DNA of 64,000 nt from Lachnospiraceae bacterium (GTDB taxonomy: Bacteria > Bacillota > Clostridia > Lachnospirales > Lachnospiraceae). Below the pieces are notes generated by a model. It was not told the DNA's origin, did not search any database, and saw only the letters and a list, made by a program, of their open reading frames with translations. The stretch spans positions 42,430 through 106,429 of the forward strand of contig CAAGDV010000031.1 in NCBI GenBank assembly GCA_900768755.1, given 5' to 3'. Below, piece after piece: positions 34,409 to 43,858 of this stretch (position 1 is the first letter of the stretch; every line of letters begins with the position of its first letter). The translations under genes were made by a program, and so were the position numbers.

Positions 34409-36082
34409 ATGAGAAACAAAGTGAGCAGAAATATTGTTTATGTAATAATCTCTCTGGTTCTGGCATTTCTTATTGTGGTTCCGGTTGTAACAGTGTTTTC
34501 CGAGGCGGTCATTAAAGATGGCCGCCTTGATTTATCAAACGCAATCAGGACAGTCTGCAACAGCGAAAATGTCAAAACCATTCTGAATTCATTGCTTTTG
34601 GGAGTGCTTGTTGTGCTTGTGTCCACCCTTATTGCGACTCCGTTGGCGTTCATTCTTGTAAGGACAAAATTTGCGAAAATGAAGTGGCTGGACATTGTGC
34701 TCATGATTCCTTTTATGACGCCGCCGTATATATCATCCATGGGCTGGATTCTTTTCATGCAGAAAAGAGGCCTTTTCCAGCAGATGTTTCCGCAGACCGG
34801 AAGCTTGTCGGAAAGCTTTTTTTCCCTGGCAGGTCTGACTCTGGCGATGAGCCTTCACGTATTTCCGTTTATGACGACAATCATCAAAAATGCGTTATTG
34901 AACATCAACTCCAATCTGGAAGAGAGCGCCGCTGTTTTCGGAGGTAAGTTCTTTTACAGGCTGAAAAAAATAACGATGCCGCTCTTAACCGGAAACTACG
35001 CCATCGGAATGCTTTTGGTCATGGTAAAAACCTTGTCCGAGTACGGTACTCCGGCGACACTCGGAAAAAGAATCGGCTTTTATGTTTTTACAACTGATAT
35101 TCACCGATACGCTACGACCTCCCCGATTGATTTCGGAAAAGCATCGAGCCTTTCGGGCGTACTTGTGAGCATTTGCATGCTAATGTGGCTCTTGCAGAAC
35201 TATATAACCGGCAGACACACATATAACCTTGTGGGCGGAAAGGGTCGGCAGGAGGAGAAAATATCGCAGAGCAGATGGGTAACCGGCATAAGCCTTATCT
35301 ATATTCTGGTGATTATCCTTCTTTCGGTCGGAATTCCGTACTTTTCCGTTATCACAACATCGTTAATCAAGCTTCGCGGCTATGGAATGAAAGCAGGAAA
35401 TTATACATTCGCACATTTTGTTGAACTGTTCACGGAGAATTCAAAAGGGATTCGGGCAATTCTTACAAGCGTAGGTCTTGCGGCAGTTTCAGCTACGGTC
35501 GCAAGCATAATCGGAACCTGCGTTGTGGTGTGTATTCAGAAGGCAAAAAAATGGAGGAAATTAATTGAAGGCGAAAGCCTTCTGCCGGAGATGATTCCCA
35601 ATATAGTGCTGGTTATCGGATTGATGCTTTTCTGGAACAAAATATATAAAGCAATTCCTCTGTATAACACTCTGGGATTCATGGTTCTGGTATACACAGT
35701 TATGTTTCTGCCATATTCCATACAGTATGTGTCATCCGCCGTCATGCAGATTGGAGGTAATTTACATGCGGCAGGAACCATCTGCGGCGGAAGCCGGTTA
35801 TATGTGTTCAGAAGGGTAACTCTGCCGCTGATTATGAAAGGAATTATCAGCGGATGGATGATGATTTTTATTATATCGTTCCGCGAGCTTGTTGCATCAA
35901 GCCTCATCTCGCCGCCGAATGTACTGACCGTGTCGACCTTTATCATGAGGGAATTTGAGCAGGGCAGTGTGTCAACCGGCATGGCAATGTCGGTAATCTG
36001 CGTGCTTTTGTCAACAACCTCGCTGATTATTCTGAACAGGGTTATTGATAAGAAGAACGGTACAAAAAAGCAGGCGGGTTAA
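34409..36082 (+). CDS. ABC transporter permease, fused two-domain type
   Basis: The 557-residue membrane protein has about twelve helices in two halves, each with a binding-protein-dependent permease domain (EAA-loop regions near 34921 and 35762). This fused form is typical of FbpB/PhnV-type importers, so one chain supplies the whole pore. AAAGGGAT precedes the ATG. Confidence 0.9.
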   Translation: MRNKVSRNIVYVIISLVLAFLIVVPVVTVFSEAVIKDGRLDLSNAIRTVCNSENVKTILNSLLLGVLVVLVSTLIATPLAFILVRTKFAKMKWLDIVLMIPFMTPPYISSMGWILFMQKRGLFQQMFPQTGSLSESFFSLAGLTLAMSLHVFPFMTTIIKNALLNINSNLEESAAVFGGKFFYRLKKITMPLLTGNYAIGMLLVMVKTLSEYGTPATLGKRIGFYVFTTDIHRYATTSPIDFGKASSLSGVLVSICMLMWLLQNYITGRHTYNLVGGKGRQEEKISQSRWVTGISLIYILVIILLSVGIPYFSVITTSLIKLRGYGMKAGNYTFAHFVELFTENSKGIRAILTSVGLAAVSATVASIIGTCVVVCIQKAKKWRKLIEGESLLPEMIPNIVLVIGLMLFWNKIYKAIPLYNTLGFMVLVYTVMFLPYSIQYVSSAVMQIGGNLHAAGTICGGSRLYVFRRVTLPLIMKGIISGWMMIFIISFRELVASSLISPPNVLTVSTFIMREFEQGSVSTGMAMSVICVLLSTTSLIILNRVIDKKNGTKKQAG

Positions 36083-36086
36083 CGAT

Positions 36087-36665
36087 ATGAATTACATAGA
36101 AGAAGCAGAAAAGATTTTTAGGCGGTACACAGGGGACAGACAGGACAGATGGATAATGCATTCCCAAAATGTCGCAAATGCAGCGCATAAGATTGCAAAA
36201 AGGGCCGGACTTGATGCCGGCAGGGCATATTCCTTCGGGCTTTTGCATGACATCGGAAGAAGCAGGACCGACGGGCAGTTTGCGCACATCGTGCTCGGTT
36301 ACGAGATGATGTCGGAGATGGGATTAGCCGACATTGCCAAAATCTGCCTGACACATTCTTTTCAGGTACAGAATGTTTATTCCTATGTAGGTGCACTGGA
36401 TGTCAGCGAAAGCAAGGTCGCGCAGTTTCAGGAGCTTCTTATGGACTGCAGATATGACGATTATGACCTGCTGATTCAGCTGTGCGATGCAATATCGGCA
36501 GATACCGGCTATATCTGCCTTGAAAAACGTTTTGTGAACAACGTATTCAAGTACGGTTTTAATGAATATACGGTTGAAAAGTGGAAAAAAACACTGGCCG
36601 TCAAAGAATATTTTGAACAGTTCACCGGCAATATTTTTAAGCTGCTTTCCCGGGAGAAAGAATAA
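36087..36665 (+). CDS. HD-domain phosphohydrolase-like protein
   Basis: The 192-residue protein has HD signature residues: histidine in RWIMHSQNVA, the HD pair in GLLHDIGRS, a histidine in FAHIVLGYE and aspartate in LCDAISAD. It starts four bases after the permease stop and is thus part of the importer operon. The substrate is unknown; HD oxygenases and nucleotide phosphohydrolases are both possible. ATG 36087 is used; an upstream open frame overlaps the permease. Confidence 0.85.
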   Translation: MNYIEEAEKIFRRYTGDRQDRWIMHSQNVANAAHKIAKRAGLDAGRAYSFGLLHDIGRSRTDGQFAHIVLGYEMMSEMGLADIAKICLTHSFQVQNVYSYVGALDVSESKVAQFQELLMDCRYDDYDLLIQLCDAISADTGYICLEKRFVNNVFKYGFNEYTVEKWKKTLAVKEYFEQFTGNIFKLLSREKE

Positions 36666-36673
36666 AAATCTGC

Positions 36674-36702
36674 TTACATTTTTTTAAAATCTGTGCTATA
36701 CT
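36674..36702 (+). promoter_or_regulatory. Extended -10 promoter before the kinase fragment/MATE unit
   Basis: TTACAT (36674-36679), 17 bases, then TATACT (36697-36702) with TGC upstream. Confidence 0.55.
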
Positions 36703-36762
36703 GACCTCTGTTAAGAAAATAAAACCGTGTAATCAATAGATGTAAGTCCGGCAAGAGATAAT

Positions 36763-36809
36763 GCGTGTAATCTAATGTAGTTTTACTACGGAGATTGCAC
36801 GCTTTTTTT
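36763..36809 (+). terminator. Attenuator-like hairpin in the MATE leader
   Basis: GCGTGTAATCT (36763-36773) pairs with AGATTGCACGC (36792-36802), one wobble, with an inner GTAG/CTAC stem, then T7. It lies between the promoter and the first start codon. The same CGTGTAATC also occurs at 36726-36734 and could compete for the 3' arm. Confidence 0.7.
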
Positions 36810-36823
36810 GCAAGGAGAAAACT

Positions 36824-36991
36824 ATGATAAAAAACATTACAATCAGCCGCGAATTCGGAAGCAGCGGAAGAACCATTGGACGTGAGGTGGCAAAAAGGCT
36901 TGGGTTTACATGCTATGACAAGGATTTAATTGAAAAGATTGCCGAAGAAACAGGCTATTCCAAGGAGTTTATAGCGAATGAGGGCGAGTAA
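36824..36991 (+). pseudogene. N-terminal fragment of a cytidylate-kinase-like protein
   Basis: The 55-residue frame reads MIKNITISREFGSSGRTIGR and continues with VAKRLGFTCYDKDLIEKIAEE, split at residue 20 here, matching the first quarter of cytidylate-kinase-like (AAA_26) proteins of about 200 residues. It has AAGGAG upstream and ends at TAA 36989, overlapping the MATE gene by 14 bases. The rest of the kinase is missing. The fragment keeps only the P-loop region, so enzymatic activity is unlikely; translation may serve to couple MATE expression. Confidence 0.75.
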
Positions 36992-38372
36992 TTCTGCGGT
37001 TAAAAATAACAAGATGGCCGATATGCCGGTCAAAAAATTAATGATAAACATGGGCGTTCCGATGATTGTTTCCATGATGCTTCAGGCTGTTTACAACATT
37101 GTTGACAGTGCTTTTGTGGCTAATATGGAGGGCATCGGTGAGCAGGCAATTAACGCCCTTACACTTGCTTTCCCGGTGCAGATGCTAATGGTCGCCGTCG
37201 GTATAGGAACCGGCGTCGGAGTCAACGCACTTCTTGCAAAGAGTCTTGGGCAGGGTGATACTAAAAAAGCCGCAAGATGCGCCGGCAACGGTGTGTTTCT
37301 TGCAGGGGTGATTTATTTGGTTTTTCTGCTGTTAGGACTCTTTGGAACTAATGGCTATATAGCGTCACAGACCCGCAATCCCGTCATTGCCGAAATGGCA
37401 TCCGACTATTTGAGAATCTGTTGCTGCTGGTCTTTTGGTATTCTCTTTTTTTCACTGTTTGAGAAAGTGCTTCAGGCAAGCGGAAAAAGCATATATTCAA
37501 CCATTGCCCAGATAGCGGGTGCGATAATTAACATCATTCTTGACCCGGTTCTGATATATGGCTTGGCGGGATTTCCAAAGCTGGGAGTGAAAGGTGCGGC
37601 GTACGCGACGATAATCGGACAGATTGCATCGGCCGCAGTAGGACTGATTTTTCATCTTACGAAAAACAAAGAGATTAAAAACAGCATACGGTATATCAAA
37701 CCGTCGGGCAGAATCATCAGAGGCATCTATTCAATAGGTTTTGCCGCAATTATTGCACAGGCGTTGATGTCCGTGATGACATATCTTTTGAATGTAATTT
37801 TTGTCCGCATCGGAGAAAATGTGGTGACGGCATACGGGCTTTACTACAAAATACAGCAGTTTATTCTGTTTGCAGCCTTTGGCCTGAGGGACGCCATCAC
37901 TCCCATTGTGTCCTTTAACCATGGACTGGGAAGCAGAAAACGTGTGCAGGACGGTGTGAAATACGGACTGACATATACGCTTGGAATAATGTTAATCGGC
38001 TTTATCGTACTGGAGATTTTCGCCACGCCTTTCGCCGGTATATTCGGGCTGTCAGGCGATACAAAGGCTCTGTGCGTGAGCGCAATGAGAATCATATCCG
38101 TAAGCTATGTGTTTGCGGGCGCCAATATTGCATTCCAGGGCATTTTCCAGGCACTGGACAGCGGAATTGAGTCGCTTATCATATCCGTATGCAGGCAGTT
38201 TTTGTTCGTGATTCCCGTGATATACGGCATTAGCGAACTGGTAATATCCGGTGTCTGCCCAACCGGTTTTGTATGGGCAGGATTTGTTATTTCGGAAGTA
38301 TTGTCCCTTCTGGTTTCAATGCTTCTGTATAAGAGAGTGCGTAAAAGCAAAATCGCGTCAATGGACCGTTAA
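36978..38372 (+). CDS. MATE-family efflux transporter
   Basis: The 464-residue protein has twelve membrane helices in two repeats and the MATE patterns PMIVSMMLQAVYNIVDSAFV and, in the second half, PIVSFNHGLGSRKRVQDG. It is an Na+- or H+-coupled multidrug exporter of the DinF/NorM-like group. The start lies within the end of the kinase fragment and no separate strong ribosome binding site is apparent beyond CAAGGAG at 36960, so coupling is probable. Confidence 0.93.
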   Translation: MRASNSAVKNNKMADMPVKKLMINMGVPMIVSMMLQAVYNIVDSAFVANMEGIGEQAINALTLAFPVQMLMVAVGIGTGVGVNALLAKSLGQGDTKKAARCAGNGVFLAGVIYLVFLLLGLFGTNGYIASQTRNPVIAEMASDYLRICCCWSFGILFFSLFEKVLQASGKSIYSTIAQIAGAIINIILDPVLIYGLAGFPKLGVKGAAYATIIGQIASAAVGLIFHLTKNKEIKNSIRYIKPSGRIIRGIYSIGFAAIIAQALMSVMTYLLNVIFVRIGENVVTAYGLYYKIQQFILFAAFGLRDAITPIVSFNHGLGSRKRVQDGVKYGLTYTLGIMLIGFIVLEIFATPFAGIFGLSGDTKALCVSAMRIISVSYVFAGANIAFQGIFQALDSGIESLIISVCRQFLFVIPVIYGISELVISGVCPTGFVWAGFVISEVLSLLVSMLLYKRVRKSKIASMDR

Positions 38373-38386
38373 AAGAGAGGTAAAAT

Positions 38387-38758
38387 GTGTCAGAAACAGA
38401 AAAACTTATCAATCAGGCAGTAGTGCACAAATCTTTAGGGAAAGGCGTAATCAGAAACGCGGATGGAAAATACCTTGAAGTGTATTTTCCTGAAAAAGGC
38501 AGGAATTTCAGGTTTTCATATCCGTCATGTTTTGATGGATTTATGGTGCTTGAAAACAGCGAATTGCAGTCTGATGTGATGGTGGCGGTAGAAATCTGGA
38601 GAGTCGAGAGCGGAGCGGCTTCAAAAGAAAAAATCAGACAGCAGTATGAAAAAACCATGAAGAGAATTGAGGCCAGGAAAGCTTCGGCGGAGGAAAAGAA
38701 GATAAAAGCGGCCAGAAGACTGATGGAACACCGCCTGCCAAATACAGGTTGTCATTGA
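38387..38758 (+). CDS. Small protein with a UvrD/PcrA C-terminal-like beta domain
   Basis: The 123-residue protein has AVVHKSLGKGVIRNADGKYL and F-x-YPSCF, reminiscent of the VxHKxFGxGxV module at the C-terminus of PcrA/UvrD helicases, followed by a charged helix. The GTG start follows AGAGAGG. Function unknown; interaction with RNA polymerase or nucleic acid is only an analogy. Confidence 0.72.
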   Translation: MSETEKLINQAVVHKSLGKGVIRNADGKYLEVYFPEKGRNFRFSYPSCFDGFMVLENSELQSDVMVAVEIWRVESGAASKEKIRQQYEKTMKRIEARKASAEEKKIKAARRLMEHRLPNTGCH

Positions 38759-38783
38759 TTTTTATACGCTGTGGTGATAAGAT
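38755..38783 (+). promoter_or_regulatory. Promoter before the second hybrid kinase
   Basis: TTGATT (38755-38760), 17 bases, then TAAGAT (38778-38783) with TGA upstream. Confidence 0.5.
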
Positions 38784-38830
38784 TAGGTTACTAATAGGAT
38801 TTATATCTTCTGCGATACAGGAGTTTTTTT

Positions 38831-41317
38831 GTGGGAAATACAGAACTTGAGAAACAGATTGAGACCTATAAGACCAGAATAAAGATTCTGGAGCATGCGC
38901 TCTCAGCGAGTGCGGGTGCATATTATAACATCAATATCACGAAGGATATGGTCCCGGGGACGATGTACCAGGTTATTGACGGAGTGGAGTACAGCATCAA
39001 CGAGGCAATAGGTTTCCCCAATGACTGCAGATACCGTGATGTGATTGAACATTGGGGCAGACAGCTCTCACCCGAGCAACAGCCGGAGTATTTTGCCTTT
39101 TTTGATACAGGGCATCTTTCGGAATGCTTTGAGAGAGGCGAGAACCATGTTTTTCACATATACCGGGCCAAGGATTCGCTGGGTAATCCGATGCTTGCGG
39201 AACAGCATGTCGTGATGTACCGCGACCTGACCAACAATGATTTGCTGGCAGTCACCTATGTGTACAACAGGACCCAGGTGGAGGAGCTGCTTAAGAGGGA
39301 TGCCGAGCAGAGAAGCCTTCTCAAGGAGGACATCCGCAAGATTGAGGGACTTGCGAGCCAGTATTCTGCCGTGTATATTATGAATCTTGACACCCGCAAA
39401 TACACCAAATACCATAATTCCAAGGTGCATTTTTCGATTGGCAACGACAGAAACAGCATTGACAATTTCTTTGACTTTTTTATTGATACAGTCAACAAAT
39501 ATACTCATCCGGATTTCCGAGATGAGCTTTCAAGATTTTCAGATGAAGACTACATAAGGGAGCTTCTTTTTAACCGAAAGAGATTTGCCTTCCGGTTCCT
39601 TCATATGGGACCGGAAGGAGGATATATATGGCTTGAGATTACGCTGATAAAGTTTGCAAAGGCCAACGAGGATACGTCACTCATCGCGTTTGCGTTTCTT
39701 AACGTGGACGAGGAGGAGCGTCAGAAGGAGGCACAGCGTAAGATGTTAGTTGACGCACTTGCGGCAGCGGAGCACGCCAACAGGGCAAAGACAGCATTTC
39801 TCAACAATATGTCACACGACATCCGCACGCCGATGAACGCAATCATCGGCTACACTGCGCTTGCGGCGTCGCATCTTGACAATGCCGATATCATACGGGA
39901 TTATCTCAATAAGATTTCGATATCGAGCAGCCATCTTTTAAGCCTGATAAATGATGTTCTGGATATGAGCCGCATTGAGAGCGGAAGGGTTAAGATTGAG
40001 GAAAAAGATGTGCATCTGCCGGATGTGCTTCACGACTTAAGAACCATAATCCAGTCCAACATTACCGCAAAGCAGCAGGATTTGTATATTGATGTACAGG
40101 ACATTGTGCACGAGGACATCATTACGGACAAGCTGAGGCTCAATCAGGTGCTTCTTAACATTGTGACCAACGCTATCAAATTCACTCCGGTCGGAGGAAT
40201 AATAAGCGTCAGGGTTTCCGAAAAAAGCAGCAAATTAAACGGATACAGTACCTTTGAATTCCGTGTAAAAGATAACGGAATCGGTATGTCAAAGGAGTTT
40301 CAGAAGCATATTTTTGAATCGTTCTCAAGGGAGCAGTCCTCGACGGTAAGCGGCATCCAGGGAACGGGACTCGGAATGGCAATCACCAAGAACATCGTAG
40401 ACATGATGGGCGGAACTATAAGCGTCACAAGCGAAGAGGGAAAAGGCTCGGAATTTGTTGTTACGATTGACTGCAAGCTCCCCGAGCATATTGTAAAATA
40501 TGAGCCTGTTCCGGAGCTTTTAGGCGCGCGTGCGCTGGTTGCCGACGATGACACCAACACATGCATGAGCGTCAGCAAGATGCTTAAGCAGATTGGAATG
40601 AGAGCGGATTGGACAGTTTCAGGGAAGGAAGCCGTTGTCAGAGCCAAGGAGGCATATGACGAGGGGGATGAGTTTAAGGCGTATATTATCGACTGGCTCA
40701 TGCCTGACATGAACGGAATTGAGACCGTTCGCCGTATCAGGAAGGTAATCGGAGACAGCGTACCGATAATCATTCTCACGGCGTACGATTGGACTGATAT
40801 AGAGGCCGAGGCGAGGGAGGCAGGTGTGACGGCATTTGTATCCAAACCTCTGTTTATGTCGGAACTCAGAGAGGTTCTGACTAGACCGGTTAAGGTTGAG
40901 AACAGAAAGAAACAGCTTTTTTCGGGTACATATTTTGCAGGAAAGAGAGTTCTTCTGGTTGAGGATAACGAACTCAATCAGGAGATAGCGGCGGAGATTC
41001 TTAAGGAAACAGGATTTGATGTCGATGTCGCCGATGACGGCAATGTTGCGGTGGATAAGGTTATTAATGAACCGGCCGACAGATACGACATTATCCTGAT
41101 GGATATCCAGATGCCTAAGATGGACGGATATACCGCAACGCAAAGGATCAGGAATCTCAGGGATGAGAGAAAAGCCTGTATTCCGGTTATTGCAATGACT
41201 GCAAATGCCTTTGAGGAGGACAGAAAAGATGCCATTGATGCCGGAATGAACGGATTTGTGTCCAAACCCATCAATATCGGCGCAATGCTTGAGACGCTTT
41301 CCGACGTTTTGAAATGA
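38831..41317 (+). CDS. Cytoplasmic hybrid histidine kinase with two receiver domains
   Basis: The 828-residue protein has no membrane helix. It starts with a short coiled coil, has two PAS-like sensor regions (about residues 30-300), a HisKA domain with His329 in MSHDIRTPMN, an ATPase domain (about 430-550), then receivers with Asp621 (IIDWLMPDMNG) and Asp758 (LMDIQMPKMDG). No HPt or output domain is present. GTG 38831 is eight bases after AGGAG. Confidence 0.92.
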   Translation: MGNTELEKQIETYKTRIKILEHALSASAGAYYNINITKDMVPGTMYQVIDGVEYSINEAIGFPNDCRYRDVIEHWGRQLSPEQQPEYFAFFDTGHLSECFERGENHVFHIYRAKDSLGNPMLAEQHVVMYRDLTNNDLLAVTYVYNRTQVEELLKRDAEQRSLLKEDIRKIEGLASQYSAVYIMNLDTRKYTKYHNSKVHFSIGNDRNSIDNFFDFFIDTVNKYTHPDFRDELSRFSDEDYIRELLFNRKRFAFRFLHMGPEGGYIWLEITLIKFAKANEDTSLIAFAFLNVDEEERQKEAQRKMLVDALAAAEHANRAKTAFLNNMSHDIRTPMNAIIGYTALAASHLDNADIIRDYLNKISISSSHLLSLINDVLDMSRIESGRVKIEEKDVHLPDVLHDLRTIIQSNITAKQQDLYIDVQDIVHEDIITDKLRLNQVLLNIVTNAIKFTPVGGIISVRVSEKSSKLNGYSTFEFRVKDNGIGMSKEFQKHIFESFSREQSSTVSGIQGTGLGMAITKNIVDMMGGTISVTSEEGKGSEFVVTIDCKLPEHIVKYEPVPELLGARALVADDDTNTCMSVSKMLKQIGMRADWTVSGKEAVVRAKEAYDEGDEFKAYIIDWLMPDMNGIETVRRIRKVIGDSVPIIILTAYDWTDIEAEAREAGVTAFVSKPLFMSELREVLTRPVKVENRKKQLFSGTYFAGKRVLLVEDNELNQEIAAEILKETGFDVDVADDGNVAVDKVINEPADRYDIILMDIQMPKMDGYTATQRIRNLRDERKACIPVIAMTANAFEEDRKDAIDAGMNGFVSKPINIGAMLETLSDVLK

Positions 41318-41374
41318 TTTTTTTCAATAGAATACCTAAGCAAGGACGGATATGCGGGCAACCGTAAAGGAACT

Positions 41375-42247
41375 ATGGAACAGGACAGAACAGAACTTAA
41401 CACAGATGGGGTAATGGACAGACACACGGATAATGAGCTTCCCCACTCCAACGATGTTTTGGAGGTGGCGTACGAGGCAGGCCGGATTCTTCTGGAAAAC
41501 GGCGCGGAGATATACAGAGTTGAGGAGACCATGCAGCATATTGCAAAGCATTACGGTGTCATGATGAATGAATTCTTTGTCATCAGCAACGGACTTTTGG
41601 TCACGGACAACGGTGAGAACGACGTCAACCGAAAGAACGGGCTTTTGGGCCATGACGGGAAGAAGTATGCCAAAATACAGCATGTTCCCGTTCACGCATC
41701 GCGACTTGACAAGGTTGTGGCGGTCAACCAGCTCTCAAGAGAGATATGTGAGGGCAAATATACCCTTGCCGAGGCAGCTGCAAAGCTTGAGGAGATACGT
41801 AACCAGAAGGGACACCGTAAGATTACGCTGATACTCGCATCAGGAATAGGCGCGGGCTCTTTTGCGTATATGTTCGGTGGCTCCTTAAAGGACGCACTTG
41901 TAGCGTTTGTGGCGGGCGTGCTGCTATATGTGGTGTATCTGTTTTTTACAAAGAATATGTCCAAAATTGTGGGCAACATGATTGGCGGAGCCCTTATATC
42001 GGTTATCTGCCTTCTGGCATACAGGCTCGGAATAGGCGAGCACATGAATTATATGATTATGGGATGCGTGATGCCTTTGGTTCCCGGGGTGGCGTTTGTG
42101 AACGGAATAAGGGATATCGCCAACAGCGATTATCTGTCCGGTGCAGTGCGCATGCTCGATGCGCTTTTGGTGTTTTTAAGTATTGCACTGGGTGTGGGCG
42201 GAGTGTTTCTCATCTATCATGCGGCGTTTGGAGGTAGTCTGTTATGA
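41375..42247 (+). CDS. ThrE-like threonine/serine exporter, large N-terminal subunit (DUF1212)
   Basis: The 290-residue protein has a cytoplasmic N-terminal domain with AGRILLENGAEIYRVEETMQ, the DUF1212/YjjP signature, and about five membrane helices in the C-terminal half. It overlaps by four bases with the DUF3815 partner; together they correspond to the two halves of ThrE. Transport of small amino acids or organic acids is inferred from the family. Confidence 0.9.
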   Translation: MEQDRTELNTDGVMDRHTDNELPHSNDVLEVAYEAGRILLENGAEIYRVEETMQHIAKHYGVMMNEFFVISNGLLVTDNGENDVNRKNGLLGHDGKKYAKIQHVPVHASRLDKVVAVNQLSREICEGKYTLAEAAAKLEEIRNQKGHRKITLILASGIGAGSFAYMFGGSLKDALVAFVAGVLLYVVYLFFTKNMSKIVGNMIGGALISVICLLAYRLGIGEHMNYMIMGCVMPLVPGVAFVNGIRDIANSDYLSGAVRMLDALLVFLSIALGVGGVFLIYHAAFGGSLL

Positions 42248-42714
42248 TGCCATACACCATTTCACAGTTTGTCGCTTCGTTCGTGGGAACAGTTGCGTTT
42301 GTGTGCCTGTTCGGAGTCCAGAGAAAATATTATTTTTTCTGCGGACTCATTGGCGGCGTCGGATGGATTCTGTACTATCTTCTCACCCGGTTTTCGGATA
42401 TTCCGGAGGTGATTAACGTACTTATGGCCACGATGTTAATCACACTGCTTTCGAGGATGATTTCAGTGTGGATGAGATGTCCGGTCACCGTATTCCTTAT
42501 TGCGGGAATTTTTCCGCTGGTTCCGGGAGCGGGCATATACTGGACGGCATATTATCTTGTGACCAACCAGACCGCGCAGGCTCAGACAAGCGGTTTTGCC
42601 GCACTTAAGGTGGCGATTGCCATCGTTATCGGAATTGTAATCATCCTGGAAATTCCGCACAAATTTTTTCATTTGCTTGAAAAGAGGCACGATAAGCAAA
42701 ATACTGATTTATGA
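42244..42714 (+). CDS. ThrE-like exporter small subunit (DUF3815)
   Basis: The 156-residue protein has four to five membrane helices and the motif GIFPLVPGAGIYWT, typical of the DUF3815/YjjB half. Translation is coupled to the preceding gene (ATGA-type overlap). Confidence 0.9.
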   Translation: MMPYTISQFVASFVGTVAFVCLFGVQRKYYFFCGLIGGVGWILYYLLTRFSDIPEVINVLMATMLITLLSRMISVWMRCPVTVFLIAGIFPLVPGAGIYWTAYYLVTNQTAQAQTSGFAALKVAIAIVIGIVIILEIPHKFFHLLEKRHDKQNTDL

Positions 42715-42732
42715 TAAAAAGGGGGACACGGT

Positions 42733-43830
42733 ATGGGTGCAAAGAAAATTCTTATGGTGGATGACGTACAGCTGTATCATAAGATGGCAGCGGATGTCCT
42801 TAAGGGCGAGTATGACCTTTTGACGGCACTCAATGTGTCGGAAGGCTTCAAGATTCTTGACAAAGTGATTCCGGATTTGATTCTTTTGGATATTATCATG
42901 CCGGGCGAGGATGGTTTTTCCATGTTAAAAAGGCTTAAAGCATCCAATCGTCTTAAGGACATACCGGTAATTTTTCTTACGTCGGAGACTACTCCTGAGG
43001 CGGAGATAGAGGGCTTTAACGACGGAATAGTAGACTATATCACCAAACCTTTTGTCCCGGAGATTATGAAGATGCGTGTCAGAACTCAGATTGAGATTTC
43101 TGAATACAGACACAATCTTGAGGAAAAGGTAAAACAGAAGGTGGCTGAGATTGAGGAGATGTACGACCTTCTGACGGTGTCTTTCGCGGGACTTGTTGAA
43201 TCGCGTGACGGCGTGACGGGTGGACATCTCAAAAATACGTCTATTTACTATCGGGCGTTTATTAAGCATCTGATGACATTGCCGCAGTATCGCGACGAGC
43301 TTTCCGAGAACGTCGTGAAAAAGGCCATACGTTCGGCACCTTTGCACGATGTCGGTAAAATTGCAATCGAGGATTCGGTTCTCAGAAAAAGCGGTTCATT
43401 AAACGGCGAGGAGTTTGAGAAAATGAAACTCCATTCCGTTATCGGAGGGGACATCTTCAAGTTTTTACGTGCGCGCATATCCGACAAGGAATTTGCGGAC
43501 ATCGCCGAGGCGGTTTCGCGCTTCCATCACGAGAAGTGGGACGGAACGGGTTACCCGGCGGGACTTAGCGGCACGGACATACCATTGGTGGCGCGGATTA
43601 TGAGCATTGTGGACGTGTATGATGCGCTTACTTCAAAAAGACCGTACAAGAACCCCTTTTCGCACGAGAAATCAATGGAGATTATCGCCGAGGGAAGCGG
43701 TACATATTTTGACCCGGATTTGGTTTCTGTGTTCCTGTCAATGGAGGGCACTATCAGGGAATGCCTTACCACCAAAGAGGATATTCTGGTAAAACAGAAC
43801 TATTTCATGTACGACAAAAAGAGAAATTAG
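42733..43830 (+). CDS. Response regulator with HD-GYP cyclic-di-GMP phosphodiesterase domain
   Basis: The 365-residue protein has an N-terminal receiver with Asp53 in LLDIIMPGEDG, a coiled-coil linker (about 120-145), and an HD-GYP domain with LHDVGKIAI, HSVIGGD, FHHEKWDGTGYP and the following AGLSG. All metal-binding residues are visible, so it should degrade c-di-GMP to pGpG/GMP when phosphorylated. Either hybrid kinase in this window could be a partner. Confidence 0.93.
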   Translation: MGAKKILMVDDVQLYHKMAADVLKGEYDLLTALNVSEGFKILDKVIPDLILLDIIMPGEDGFSMLKRLKASNRLKDIPVIFLTSETTPEAEIEGFNDGIVDYITKPFVPEIMKMRVRTQIEISEYRHNLEEKVKQKVAEIEEMYDLLTVSFAGLVESRDGVTGGHLKNTSIYYRAFIKHLMTLPQYRDELSENVVKKAIRSAPLHDVGKIAIEDSVLRKSGSLNGEEFEKMKLHSVIGGDIFKFLRARISDKEFADIAEAVSRFHHEKWDGTGYPAGLSGTDIPLVARIMSIVDVYDALTSKRPYKNPFSHEKSMEIIAEGSGTYFDPDLVSVFLSMEGTIRECLTTKEDILVKQNYFMYDKKRN

Positions 43831-43858
43831 TTTTTTTAGATAATTTTTAAAAAAAGTA

